From NCBI GenBank assembly GCA_027704905.1, contig CM051021.1, positions 3,335,727 through 3,399,726 of the forward strand: 64,000 nt of DNA. The letters run 5' to 3'. Below the pieces are notes generated by a model that ran no database searches, was not told the origin of the DNA, and worked only from the letters and a program-made list of their open reading frames with translations. Below, one piece after another: positions 36,189 through 48,774 of this stretch. Made by a program: the position numbers and the translations under genes. Position 1 is the first letter of the stretch; every line of letters starts with the position of its first letter. The stretch is from Muraenolepis orangiensis. Its lineage: Eukaryota > Chordata > Actinopteri > Gadiformes > Muraenolepididae.

Positions 36189-36771
36189 AAACTGGCCGTT
36201 CGATGACGACGTTAATAAAAGTACAATCTACAGTTTGGAGTGAATACAATGTCTACTTTTAGTTAACCTTTAATCCCAGGTGTTATGGACACTCGGAGAT
36301 ATCTTATTATTAACTTTTTAACCGTTCTTGTTGAATCTTTACACACACGCACACACACACACCACACCTTTGATAATAGGCTACTAAATACAACACAAAG
36401 TCTAAAGTCTATTGTGTTCACGTTCTCAACAGAAGACAGATTTAATCTCACTTTAATTTCCTGAATAAATTATAACATTCCAGAATGTTATTTAAATGTC
36501 CTTGAATTAAGAAATATATCGATATGCTTCGAATGATACTTTTTGTAATGTAGTTATTACATAAATAATAGTTAATTCTCTCCATGTCAGCATGAATGGT
36601 TAAAAGTGTTTAAGCGTTTGGGTGTCAATGAGATCAAACAAAAGCTTCCTGTTTTACCGGGCCGGCCAGGGGGCGGGGCCATAGGTCAGGGGGCGGGGCC
36701 ATATGACAGGGGAAGGTGCTGTGTGGAAGGGGGAGGGGCAAGATGTCTCTCTACATTGATGCACAGTATTA

Positions 36772-37055
36772 ACCTGTGTCTACAGTGATGTACAGTAATA
36801 ACCTGTCTGTCTGTCTACAGTGATGTACAGTATTAACCTGTCTGTCTACAGTGATGTACAGTATTAACCTGTCTGTCTGTCTACAGTGATGTACAGTATT
36901 AACCTGTCTGTCTGTAGTGATGTACAGTATGAACCTGTCTGTCTACAGTGATGTACAGTATTAACCTGTCTGTCTACAGTGATGTACAGTATTAACCTGT
37001 CTGTCTGTCTACAGTGATGTACAGTATTAACCTGCTGTCTGTCTGTCTGTCTTTC
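36772..37055 (+). repeat. Tandem repeat carrying acceptor-like sites, MHC intron 1
   Basis: About eight units of 27-36 bp: (CTGT)n-CTACAG, then TGATGTACAGTATTAAC. All but one (near 36,918, TCTGTAG) contain pyrimidine tract plus CTACAG. The authentic exon 2 acceptor, TGTCTTTCTACAG at 37,060, closes the series. Confidence 0.92.
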
Positions 37056-37060
37056 TACAG

Positions 37061-37328
37061 AGATCCACTCTCTGAAGTATTTCTCAACAGCGTCGTCTGG
37101 ACTCTCAAACTTCCCAGAGTTTGTGGAGGTTGGGATGGTGGATGAAGTTCAGATCTCTCACTATGACAGCAACAGCCAGAGAGCAGAACCCAGACAGGTG
37201 TGGATGGAGCAGCTCACCAGAGATGACCCAGACTACTGGGAGAGGAACACTAGGAAGGCTTTTAGGTAACCAGCAGATCTCCAAAGTCAGCATTGAGATT
37301 CTGAAGAAGCGCTTTAACCAGACAGGAG
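37061..37328 (+). CDS. MHC class I exon 2 (alpha-1), frameshifted
   Basis: Encodes EIHSLKYFSTASSGLSNFPE, VWMEQLTRDDPDYWERNTRK, then, one base on, GNQQISKVSIEILKKRFNQT. The length is 268 bp where a phase-1 to phase-1 exon needs 267. The excess is most simply one extra T in TTTT at 37,260-37,263. Read as is, it meets TAA at 37,267-37,269. Confidence 0.87.
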
Positions 37329-37497
37329 GTGAGTTTATATCTAATGTCTTAACTCTCAACATGAAGATATCATCTAATGTTATAATAAATAAATACACAC
37401 ATGTACACACACATGTATACAAATACACATATAATAATAGAACGAGTACATAAGTACACATGAACACAAATACAAAACATGAATCTGAAATCAGACT

Positions 37498-38393
<896 letters not shown>

Positions 38394-38671
38394 GTTCCCA
38401 CATAGTTCAGTGGATGTATGGTTGTGAGTGGGATGATGAGGATGGTGATATTGGTGGTTATGCCCAGTATGGTTATGATGGGGAGGACTTCATATCGTTT
38501 GACCTGGAGACCAAGACATGGATCGCTCCAAAACCACAGGCTGTCTCCACCAAACAGAGATGGGATCAGAATAGAGCTGTTAATGAACACTGAAGAACTA
38601 CATCACCAAGGAGTGTGTTGATTGGCTGAAGAAGTACCTGGCCTATGGGAAGAGCACTCTGCAGAGAACAG
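38394..38671 (+). CDS. MHC class I exon 3 (alpha-2), frameshifted
   Basis: Encodes GSHIVQWMYGCEWDDEDGDI, GYAQYGYDGEDFISFDLETK and TWIAPKPQAVSTKQRWDQ. A TGA at 38,591-38,593 follows NEH; shifting the frame continues as KNYITKECVDWLKKYLAYGK. The exon is 278 bp, one short of a phase-preserving 279. Confidence 0.88.
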
Positions 38672-38817
38672 GTAGAGTCACATGACCAGGTGGGAGTGAG
38701 TGTTTTGGAGCGAGGCGGTTTGAGTGAGCGGTTTGCGTGAGTTAAAACTTTCTGAAAGTTATTTCTATCTTCTATCTGTGTGTCTATTATACACTGTGTC
38801 ACATGACACAGTTGTGT

Positions 38818-38851
38818 GTCAAGTCCACAACTGTCAAGTTGTGGACTTGAC
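38818..38851. repeat. 15-bp perfect hairpin at the Tx1 5' end
   Basis: GTCAAGTCCACAACT, loop GTCA, AGTTGTGGACTTGAC. It lies just upstream of the recognisable LINE coding sequence. Confidence 0.85.
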
Positions 38852-38859
38852 AGGAGCAA

Positions 38860-39965
38860 ACATGGACGATGCTGCTGCCCTGGCTTCGCGTTTGGAGGTG
38901 AAATCCATCAGGACGGTCAGCATGATGCTGGGGAAATGGAGGCAGGTGCTCAGTGAGATGGAACGTCGCATGTTGACAGAGTATAAAAACGGGTCTCTTC
39001 ATCCTAGTGATGAGGATCTTTTTCCTACAGTTAAGCTGCAGCCTGGTTTTAAAAACTGCACAGGGCCTCTTTTAGTAATGGGAGATGTTTCTGGTGTGTT
39101 TTTTGATGTGGTTAATGGTAAATGTCTGTACAGACTGTTGGTCAAGGTTCTCCACAAGGAGAAGCTCAACGGGAGAGGTGACACTCCCTGGAGAGCGCAC
39201 CTTGGTCTCAGTGATGAGGTGAAACCAGAGTGGCGAGCACTGTACAAACCACCATTATTCAAAAGAATTGGCGATCTGCAGTGGAGGGTGTTACATGGCA
39301 TAGTGGCTGTCAATGCTTTTATTTCCCTATTGAACCCTAATGTCTCACATGACTGTCCTTATTGTGCGCAAAGGGAAACAGTTTTCCACTGTTTTCTGGA
39401 CTGTTCCAGGCTGCTGCCTCTGTTAGGGTTACTAGAGAGACTTTTCCAGTCTGGTGAAGAGGTGTTCTGGAAAGAGAGGTACATTTTGGGTTTTAGATAC
39501 AGTAGAAAAGAAAAAAGCAAGTGTCATCTTTTTAATTTCATTTTAGGGAGAGCAAAGATGGCTGTGTATCTCAGTAGGAGGAACAAGATAGAACAGGTCT
39601 TGGATCATGATGCTGTATGTCTGTTCAGAAAGATGATCAAAGCCAGACTGAGCATAGATTTTAATTATTATAGAGCAATGAACAACCTAGATCAGTTCAC
39701 CGATCATATGGGCACATAAAGGAGTGTTGTGCTCTGTAATAGTAGATGAGCTGGTATTGGCAACTGAGCTGATTTGAGTTTTTCTTTGTTGTGGTTGTTT
39801 TTGGTTGTGGTGTTTTTGTTGTGCTTTTAAAAGTTGTTTATCAAATTGTTTGTGTAGGTTTCTTGAAAGGAGGACGAGTGTTATGTATAGTTGACTGTGT
39901 AATGCTTTTTGGTGTAATGCTAGAATGATTTATAAATAAAGTGTTCAAATTCAAAATTCAAATTC
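38860..39965 (+). mobile_element. 5'-truncated Tx1-type LINE in MHC intron 3
   Basis: The frame ending at 39,719 is open for over 280 codons and matches the C-terminus of Tx1/L1-superfamily ORF2: WRALYKPPLFKRIGDLQWRV, LHGIVAVNAFISLLNP, then a zinc-knuckle-like CPYCAQRETVFHCFLDC. The 3' UTR ends in AATAAA and imperfect CAAATTCAAAATTC repeats at about 39,935-39,965. The 5' junction is not exactly placed. It is in the same orientation as the host gene. Confidence 0.8.
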
Positions 39966-40280
<315 letters not shown>

Positions 40281-40464
40281 ATATCTTATAATATGTACAA
40301 TAAAAATAAACAAAAAAAGAGCAGCAAAGTCACTTAAATGACTGTACATGTTTATATATATTATATATATTTCTTACAAAATATTTTAAAGCATTTAAAG
40401 TGCCAGTAGTGCAGTGCATTTGCATCAACATTTGCAACATCTCTCTCTCTGTCTGTCTGTCCAG

Positions 40465-40775
40465 AGCGTCCGTCGGTGTCTCTGCTCCAGAGGAGCCCCT
40501 CTTCCCCAGTGGTGTGCCATGCTACAGGCTTCTACCCTAACAGGGTGGTGGTGTTCTGGAGGAGAGACCACCAGGAGCTCCATGAGCACGTGGACCACGG
40601 GGAGGTCCTCCCCAACCACGACGGGACCTTCCAGGTCAGCGTTGGCCTGAACCTGACGTCGGTCCCACCGGAGGACTGGCGAGGTACGAGTGTGTGGTCC
40701 AGCTGAAAGGCATCGAGGACATCCTGGTCCCGCTGGACCCGGCCCTCATCATGACCAACTGGAGAGGAGATGGAG
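40465..40775 (+). CDS. MHC class I exon 4 (alpha-3 Ig domain), frameshifted
   Basis: Encodes ERPSVSLLQRSPSSPVVCHA, TGFYPNRVVVFWRRDHQELH and NHDGTFQVSVGLNLTSVPPE; then one base is missing at GACTGGCGAGGTAC (40,674-40,687), after which YECVVQLKGIEDILVPLDPA follows in another frame. Both Ig cysteines are present. Length 311 bp, one short of 312. Confidence 0.88.
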
Positions 40776-42106
40776 GTAGGGCGTCTCCACCTCATCAACG
40801 TGGTAAACACACAGCTCTCAGGAAGGGCTCACTTCAGTGGAACACGTTGGATTGTGGGTAAATGAGTCCTATAAATAGTAGTGTCACCCACCGTAACCGT
40901 GACAGTCAGTATCTGAGTGACTCTTACCTCGTTTCCACCAACGCAAACCTAGTTCTAGTTCTGGGCTGGCGCTAGAGCCGGTTCGCACTTGGTTCAACTG
41001 GCGAACCGTCTAAGAACCGGTTTGCGTTTCCACTGACTAGAGAGCCACGTCATGTTGTCACTGTTTACGTCTGGATACGTCTCCGCTTTCCCAGCAACGC
41101 TAGCGCCAACTTCAAGCACAGTAACAACAATGGCGGACTCCATCATGTCTGTCCAGGTGTTGCTCCTGGCCTTCAGGCTACATTGGCTACAAACACGGCT
41201 GGTACAACGCCTTGAGCTGCTCGTCTTGAGCGCTACGGACGGCCATTACGTTAGAGCTGCATTAATAAAAGAGTACTTCAACAGAAGGGACCATTGGCCT
41301 TTTCTTCTTCAAAACTGTCATCTTGTATTATGTTTCTCGGTTGATAAAGCATAATGAAGCAGACATTTATATTTATATTAAAAAACATTGCAGTGCAATT
41401 AGTCCATGTCAATAAAGCAGGCTCCGAGGGGCTCATGGGTGAGCTGCAGCCCAGTGGGGGCGGTAGCTCCGCATCGACATCGTCCAGGGCAGACGACTCC
41501 ATAAACTACTAAAACAAGAGAAAAGTGCATTAAAAACATGTCTCCACTACACTACACTTAACTGTTTTTAGAAAGTAGCATCCTGACGTTAGCTATTGTT
41601 ATCAAGGCTATGCTAGCGGCTAACAGAAGCCTACGATCATAGCTACTAACATTGATGTGAGAAATGAGGAGCTCGCTAAACAGCTTAGAAATGCAAATGC
41701 TGGTTAGCAACACGGGAAAGATTTATAAAGTAAAACTTACCACGACCAGTGTGACAGCAGCGGATCATCCAGTTTGTTATCGATTAGCTCCTCGGTTCTG
41801 TCCCCCGCTGAAGACATCTCACGATGTAGTTTTTCTAATAGCGGTTTGTTCTAGAAGCTCCTCTAGTTTATTGTGACCTTCTGTGGAGGCCGTTTGTTTC
41901 CTCCACGGACCACTGCTGCTTCGCCTTCAGGGAATCTCGGGTGTTTTAAAAATGGTGGTCACAAAGTTTTAGTTGGTCTGTTGGTCACGATAAGCCCCGC
42001 CCCCAGCCCCTGACGTAGAGGTTCTTGCTGCTAGATGGATGAGTGATGGACTCTGTTCACCCTATATGATTACAGACCTCCTTTTCTTCTCTTGATTTAC
42101 CTGAAG
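40776..42106. other. MHC intron 4 with an unclassified insertion
   Basis: From about 40,925 to 42,060 the sequence looks foreign: CCTCGTTTCCACCAACGCAA and GAACCGGTTTGCGTTTCCAC at one side. A 100-codon frame at 41,052-41,354 has a hydrophobic run (SIMSVQVLLLAFRLHWLQTR). I suspect a DNA transposon but could not pair the ends or find a target duplication. Confidence 0.4.
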
Positions 42107-42202
42107 GTATCAGCACCCCCATCATCATTGGGTCTGTGGTTCTCCTCCTCGCTGCTGTTGTTGGAATCTGTGTTGGAGTCTTTGTGCGCAAGAGGAGGAA
42201 CG
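42107..42202 (+). CDS. MHC class I exon 5 (transmembrane)
   Basis: Phase 1 to phase 1, 96 bp, no indel. Encodes GISTPIIIGSVVLLLAAVVG, then ICVGVFVRKRRN: one membrane span followed by basic stop-transfer residues. Confidence 0.87.
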
Positions 42203-42455
42203 GTGAGTGAATCCAACTCTTCAGGAGGACCAACACCTGAACTCCACCTGCTCCTACTTCCTTCCCCCTCGTTGCATCCGTTCCTACAATCTGATTGGTT
42301 GTGGTCATACACTAGTGGTCTCCATCTCTGAATGAAGAACCTCCTCTAGTGTCGTGTCCACAGTGATGTTGTGGCGTTAAGAATATCAAAGTATAATAAC
42401 AGTCAGATATTTACCACTGTTACAACACTGTACAACCACTTCTCTTGATCCTTAG

Positions 42456-42479
42456 AGTCAGCCAAGCGACGACTGGCTG
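42456..42479 (+). CDS. MHC class I exon 6 (cytoplasmic tail)
   Basis: Acceptor GATCCTTAG and donor GTGAGT; 24 bp, in frame. Encodes ESAKRRLA. Confidence 0.78.
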
Positions 42480-42540
42480 GTGAGTCAAATGTGTTTTTAC
42501 AGCAGATTAACACTTCAGTATTGAATGAGAGTCTCTGGAC

Positions 42541-42705
42541 TGAACTATACAGCTGTTGACCTAGATACATCTAGCTCACTGGACTATACAGCTCTGTTGA
42601 CCTAGATACATCTAGCTCACTGGACTATACAGCTCTGTTGACCTAGATACATCTAGCTCACTGGACTATACAGCTCTGTTGACCTAGATACATCTAGCTC
42701 AGTGA
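42541..42705. repeat. 41-bp tandem repeat in MHC intron 6
   Basis: About four units of TATACAGCTCTGTTGACCTA plus GATACATCTAGCTCACTGGAC. Confidence 0.9.
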
Positions 42706-42786
42706 ATTCACCTCCTTACATTCTGCTTACTTACCAGGTTCTGACACCAGCTCAGTATTTGGTGACATCACAACATTTTAGAGGAG

Positions 42787-43026
42787 GGTGAACATATTTT
42801 TATAGAACATTACTGCAATATATCATCACAGTGATATATTAACAGTATTATCTTAACATCATCACAGTAATATATGAACAGTATTATCTTAACATCATCA
42901 CAGTAATATATGAACAGTATTATCTTAACATCATCACAGTAATATATGAACAGTATTATCTTAACATCATCACAGTAATATATGAACAGTATTATCTTAA
43001 CATCATCACAGTAATATATGAACAAA
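42787..43026. repeat. 36-bp minisatellite, part 1
   Basis: Units of CAGTAATATATGAACAGTAT plus TATCTTAACATCATCA. The array continues after the insertion at 43,027-43,388. Confidence 0.95.
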
Positions 43027-43388
43027 TGCCGTTTATTTTGTTTTATTTTAACTCACGTGCAGAGGTGTGGCATTGTCAGTCACCATGGCAACCACCACAG
43101 GGGTTGGTTATCCATTTATACCGATCAGTGGCTGACGAGCCCCAGGTGTGCAAGGGGAATAGCCAAACAGTTTTGGACCGTGTCGTGTTGAAGTGCTGTA
43201 TATAGGTCGGCGTTCAGTGTTATTTGTAAAAAGAGTTTTCGTATATATTTTTGGTTGATAATGGTCAATAAATGGATTGGCATATCCGAAGTTATACGAG
43301 CACTCTGGACATTGAATTCTTCAAGCACGCATCTAACTCAACTCACTTGCCCCTCGCAGTAGGCTTATAGGTAAAGGCTCTACAGACA
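43027..43388. mobile_element. Insertion in the 36-bp array, possibly a solo LTR
   Basis: About 360 bp unrelated to the array. It has a TATA-like TATATAGG (43,200), a CAATAAA (43,266) and no coding potential, as expected for an LTR. Clear TG...CA ends and a target duplication were not found, so the class is uncertain. Confidence 0.4.
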
Positions 43389-45325
43389 GTATTATCTTAA
43401 CGTCATCACAGTAATATAGTAACAGTATTATCTTAACATCATCACAGTAATATAGTAACAGTATTATCTTAACATCATCACAATATATGAACAGTATTAT
43501 CTTAACATCATCACAGTAATATATGAACAGTATTATCTTAACATCATCACAGTAATATAGTAACAGTATTATCTTAACATCATCACAATATATGAACAGT
43601 ATTATCTTAACATCATCACAGTAATATAGTAACAGTATTATCTTAACATCATCACAGTAATATATTAACAGTATTATCTTAACATCATCACAGTAATATA
43701 TGAACAGTATTCTCTTAACATCATGAACAGTATTATCTTAACATCATCACAGTAATATATTAACAGTATTATCTTAACATCATCACAGTAATATATGAAC
43801 AGTATTATCTTAACATCATCACAGTAATATATGAACAGTATTATCTTAACATCGTCACAGTAATATATGAACAGTATTTTCTTAACATCATCACAGTAAT
43901 ATATTAACAGTATTATCTTAACATCATCACAGTAATATATGAACAGTATTATCTTAACATCATGAACAGTATTATCTTAACATCATCACAGTAATATAGT
44001 AACAGTATTATCTTAACATCATCACACTAATATAGTAACAGTATTATCTTAACATCATCACAGTAATATATGAACAGTATTATCTTAACATCATCACAGT
44101 AATATATGAACAGTATTATCTTAACATCATCACAGTAATATAGTAACAGTATTATCTTAACATCATCACACTAATATAGTAACAGTATTATCTTAACATC
44201 ATCACAGTAATATATGAACAGTATTATCTTAACATCATCACAGTAATATAGTAACAGTATTATCTTAACATCATCACAGTAATATAGTAACAGTATTATC
44301 TTAACATCATCACAGTAATATATGAACAGTATTATCTTAACATCATCACAGTAATATATGAACAGTATTATCTTAACATCATCACAGTAATATATGAACA
44401 GTATTATCTTAACATCATCACAGTAATATATGAACAGTATTATCTTAACATCACAGTAATATAGTAACAGTATTATCTTAACATCATCACAGTAATATAG
44501 TAACAGTGTTATCTTAACATCATCACAGTAATATAGTAACAGTATTATCTTAACATCATCACAGTAATATAGTAACAGTGTTATCTTAACATCATCACAG
44601 TAATATAGTAACAGTATTATCTTAACATCATCACAGTAATATAGTAACAGTATTATCTTAACATCATCACAGTAATATAGTAACAGTATTATCTTAACAT
44701 CATCACAGTAATATAGTAACAGTATTATCTTAACATCATCACAGTAATATATTAACAGTATTATCTTAACATCATCACAGTAATATATTAACAGTATTAT
44801 CTTAACATCATCACAGTAATATATTAACAGTATTATCTTAACATCATCACAGTAATATATTAACAGTATTTTCTTAACATCATCACAGTAATATATTAAC
44901 AGTATTATCTTAACATCATTATCTTATCTTAACTTATCTTAATCTTATCTTAACATCATCACAGTAATATATTAACAGTATTATCTTAACATCATCACAG
45001 TAATATAGTAACAGTATTATCTTAACATCATCACAGTAATATAGTAACAGTATTATCTTAACATCATCACAGTAATATAGTAACAGTATTATCTTAACAT
45101 CATCACAGTAATATAGTAACAGTATTATCTTAACATCATCACAGTAATATAGTAACAGTATTATCTTAACATCATCACAGTAATATAGTAACAGTATTAT
45201 CTTAACATCATCACAGTAATATAGTAACAGTATTATCTTAACATCATCACAGTAATATAGTAACAGTATTATCTTAACATCATCACAGTAATATAGTAAC
45301 AGTATTATCTTAACATCATCACATT
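43389..45325. repeat. 36-bp minisatellite, part 2 (about 54 copies)
   Basis: Same unit as part 1. Subtypes differ in the middle (ATATGAACAG, ATAGTAACAG, ATATTAACAG) and cluster regionally: ATAGTAACAG dominates from about 44,450 to the end, consistent with local homogenisation. Confidence 0.96.
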
Positions 45326-45382
45326 GATATCTTGACTCATGCTAAATGGGTTCATCCTGTCTTGTTCTTCCTTCCTGTTTAG

Positions 45383-45399
45383 GGTCAACTGAACCATGA
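45383..45399 (+). CDS. MHC class I exon 7 (C-terminal residues and stop)
   Basis: Acceptor TTCCTGTTTAG. Completes a Gly codon, then STEP and TGA at 45,397-45,399. No canonical AATAAA was found in the following 200 bp. Confidence 0.7.
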
Positions 45400-45741
45400 A
45401 GACTCTTCTCCCGTTCAGCTTAAAGCAGCACAGAGTAGACTGCTGCTCATTTACAATCATTACTAACAGCCTTCAGCTAACTTCACATGCTGTGAGTGAT
45501 CAATTACAATAACATTCATATTTACTTTTATTTATATACAGTGATTTATGTAATCACTGTATTTGTGATTGATTTGATGAACTCACCGACTTAAACCTCC
45601 AATCTGTCACTCGGAAACCATGGCAACACCACCTCGCCTGTGGACGGCCATTTTGGTTCGGTTCACCTTGTAGCGTTTGAAATATGTTATTTTGTTTTAT
45701 AATATTTATGATGTTTAAAATAATGTTTAAAGATTCATATC
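45400..45741. other. MHC 3' flank, no further gene seen
   Basis: Presumed 3' UTR followed by unique-looking AT-rich sequence. TTTATATACAGTGATT and AATCACTGTATTTGTG (45,532-45,567) form a small inverted repeat. Confidence 0.45.
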
Positions 45742-46344
45742 GATGACTTGCAACCACGTGACCAAAAATGCAATGTCATGAGCTTCCGCCATATTGGTGG
45801 ATAAACAAACATCAAACATGCCTGCCGTCGTAAACGCTCTCACAACAAACTGTTATTCTGATTATTACACCAATCTGAGTGGGCCAGAAAAGGTCAGACA
45901 GAAGAAAGAGGTTGATATGTGTGGTTTGGACCCATACGCTTTATAAAGGTCTGAATTCTGAGGATTTGAGTTATTTACCAGCTGTTGAGTAGCCTGATGT
46001 AGCAAACTATTCATGAGGATATTTTCAGCTTGGCAGGTTTTTGTTGTTCTCACACTCGACGAAAGGGAAGTTAAAATTAGAATAATAAGAAATAAAACAT
46101 ATTTATGTTAAAGAAGTGATCAAAATACTGTAGATTTTGTTTGGTTTGCTCATGTTAATATGAAATTTACTAACATGGACAGGATGGCTTTTCCTCCCTA
46201 GCTTGAACTTCCTCTAGGTGTGCTCTGTCCAAAGCCTCCACTGCTTCATTCAACGTTATTTTCCTTGTCCTATTCACCACCCCATCATCTCTTTGAGCAG
46301 CTGAAGCATCGATGTTAACCCGTGTTTTGAGTAGGCGCCCAGCC

Positions 46345-47306
46345 CACCCGGTTGAACATCCGTAAGGCGGCAGGCCCCCACGACATCCCGGGCCGCGTCC
46401 TCAGAGCATGCGCAGACCAGGTTGTCTTCAACCTCTCCCCGTCCCAGGCTGTTGTTCCCACGGTCTTCAAGATGTCCACTATCGTGCCTGTCCCTAAACA
46501 ACCCAAGGTAACCTGCCTGAACGACTATAGACCTGTAGCGCTCACCTCGATTGTCAGCAAATGCTTCGAGAGGTTGGTCAAGGACTTCATTTGCTCCGTG
46601 TTACCTGCCATGTTTTTTTTTCGTTGGACCTCACATGGTCCACGCACACCACACACGTGGTGAAAAGGGCCCAACAACGCCTGTATTTCCTCAGGCGTCT
46701 GAGGAAATTCATCATGGGCCCCCGCATCCTGAGAACATTCTATACCGGCACCATTGAGAGTGTTCTTACAGGGTGTATCACCGCCTGGTACGGGAACTGC
46801 ACCGCACTCGAGCGCAGAGCGCTTCAAAGGGTGGTGCGGACGGCCCAGTATATCGTTGGAGGTGAGCTCCCCTCCCTCCTGGATATATACAACCAGCGGT
46901 GCGTGGCCAAGGCCAAACGCATCATAAAAGACATTGCCCACCCCAGCCACGAACTGTACTCACTGTTACCGTCAGGCGGGCGATACCGCAGTATCAAGTG
47001 GTATCAAATAGACTCAGAGATAGCTTCCACAGTCAGGCCATCAGGCTGCTGAACAAGGCTGTATAGCATATAACAATGTATATTTTATTACATTGATTTA
47101 TATATATATATAGCTATTTTTCTGTGCTGATATATTGCATTTTATATTTTGCATTTTTATATATTTAACTTATACAGTTTTGTACTTTTTAACTTATTTG
47201 TTATTGTATTCTGTTTTTTATAACTACTGTCAGGGTTGGGTATTGCACATACAATTTTCAGTCATTGCTTACACTTGTGACAATAAACTTAACTTGAACT
47301 TGAACA
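46345..47306 (+). mobile_element. L2 LINE, truncated and internally deleted
   Basis: Same family as the element at 27,144-30,386: LNIRKAAGPHDIPGRVLRAC, MSTIVPVPKQPKVTCLNDY, then a jump near 46,610-46,625 from VKDFICSVLP to LTWSTHTTHVVKRAQQRLYF, deleting the RT catalytic core. The 3' end has CAATAAACTTAACTTGAACTTG at 47,280-47,303. Confidence 0.88.
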
Positions 47307-47459
47307 GTCAGGATTGTTTCTGTCATACAACCTCGCTGGCGCTCCTAAATGATGAAACACAATGAGATAACTCTTCGCCCAATTGTTTGCGTAGTGCGAA
47401 GAGTATTAGTTTAATAATTAGTAAGAACTAAAAATCTAGATTACCTGAGATGAAATGAT

Positions 47460-47900
47460 GGCTACACACACTGTCATTGCTGGGTGTAGGTGAGACCCAA
47501 AAGCAGAGTGACAGGTAGAAGCCAGGTACAACAGGTGTTTATTGATCGGCGCACACACTGATTAATGCGAGCAAAAGGCATAAGGTACAGACGGGGCAAA
47601 ATCCCAAAACGTGGTCAAGGCAGAGGTCGGTAACAGGTTGTCGAGGGTTGAGGCAAAGGTACAAAAATGTAGAGGCAAAAACAGGCAATGGTCAACACAG
47701 TGAATCAAAAACCAGGATACGATACGTGACTCGATACAGGCGTGAGGCTTCCGAGAATCAGAGTGTGTGTGTGTGTGTGTGTGTGATAATCCAGCGCCGT
47801 GTGAGTCGGCGTACATAGCAACGTGAATTGTGATGCGCTGCAGCTGCGGGTTAGAATTAACAAGGGGGCGTGGCTATCTGGTAGAGCGTAGTGGGAGGAG
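47460..47900. repeat. Dispersed element of unknown class
   Basis: Contains (GT)n at 47,763-47,786 and the block GATGCGCTGCAGCTG / GGGGGCGTGGCTATC shared with 2224-2262. No domain recognised. Confidence 0.45.
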
Positions 47901-47904
47901 GAGA

Positions 47905-48205
47905 CGGGGACGGGGAACGTGGCTATCCAGGAGATTGATGTGGAGACAGGGACGGGGAACGTGGCTATCTGGTAGATTGATGTGGAGACAGGGACGGGGA
48001 ACGTGGCTATCTGGTAGATTGATGTGGAGACAGGGACGGGGAACGTGGCTATCCAGGAGATTGATGTGGAGACAGGGACGGGGAACGTGGCTATCCAGGA
48101 GATTGATGTGGAGACAGGGACGGGGAACGTGGCTATCCAGGAGATTGATGTGGAGACAGGGACGGGGAACGTGGCTATCCAGGAGATTGATGTGGAGACA
48201 GGGAT
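47905..48205. repeat. 42-bp minisatellite
   Basis: About seven copies of GGGACGGGGAACGTGGCTAT plus CCAGGAGATTGATGTGGAGACA. The unit is a multiple of three and gives open frames on both strands; not a gene. Confidence 0.95.
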
Positions 48206-48774
48206 CGCAAAACTGTGACACACACAGGTAGACTAACATTTGTCAACGTTATTAAGCCATGCTCGCCTTCTTCGAGTGCCAGAGTTTACTCCCTTTAATT
48301 TTTGATTATATTTGGCCACTTTCACCACAATTATACACTGTAAATACCAAATATACGGCATGACTGAAGCGCTCAAAAGAACGGCTGACTAATAGTGAGT
48401 GTGTGCTGATTGCAGATTGTATCTCCACCAACATGGCCAACTTCCGGTTCTTCGGTCGTATTTTAATTTGATTTGACATCACTTGCAAGTCATCAATTCA
48501 AGAAGTTGGTCTAAATTGAGTTTGGAATACTGATTAATATTGAATTTACATATTTTTATTATTGTTATTATTGTAGAGTTTTGCTGCTAGCTAGAGAACT
48601 GCATAGGCTGGTTTATGTTTCAATGTTATTTGTTCATTTCTGTGTCTTTTTTGATTGTTTGAAAGTTTTCCTAATCTCACTGTTGTCTTTGGGTTATTCT
48701 GTCAATAAAATACTGTAAATAAAATAATTAATAAATATTTTCCATAATGTCAGGTTTTGAGTATTTAATTGAGA
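48206..48774. other. No gene seen
   Basis: AT-rich DNA including the right end of the putative transposon (48,494) and two AATAAA-like motifs near 48,705 and 48,717. Confidence 0.4.

Larger units (their letters stand above)
45742..48494 (+). mobile_element. Putative DNA transposon with nested insertions
   Basis: Left end GATGACTTGCAACCACGTGA (45,742). The right end reversed is GATGACTTGCAAGTGATGTC (48,494), and both ends lead to GGCCAT/GCCATATTGGTGGA-like blocks about 50-60 bp in. Just inside the left end, 45,818-45,946 encodes MPAVVNALTTNCYSDYYTNL, then SGPEKVRQKK and MCGLDPYAL, reminiscent of YqaJ-type transposon proteins of fish. An L2 copy and an unrelated repeat lie inside. No target duplication was confirmed. 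Confidence 0.45.

Noticed and set aside
38724..39719. 331-codon frame in MHC intron 3 as a host gene
   Set aside because: Its C-terminal zinc-knuckle and WRALYKPPLFKRIGDLQWR region match Tx1-type LINE ORF2; the first 40 or so codons are intron sequence.
47705..48239. Open frames on both strands across the 42-bp array
   Set aside because: The unit length is a multiple of three and lacks stops; no domain or start evidence.
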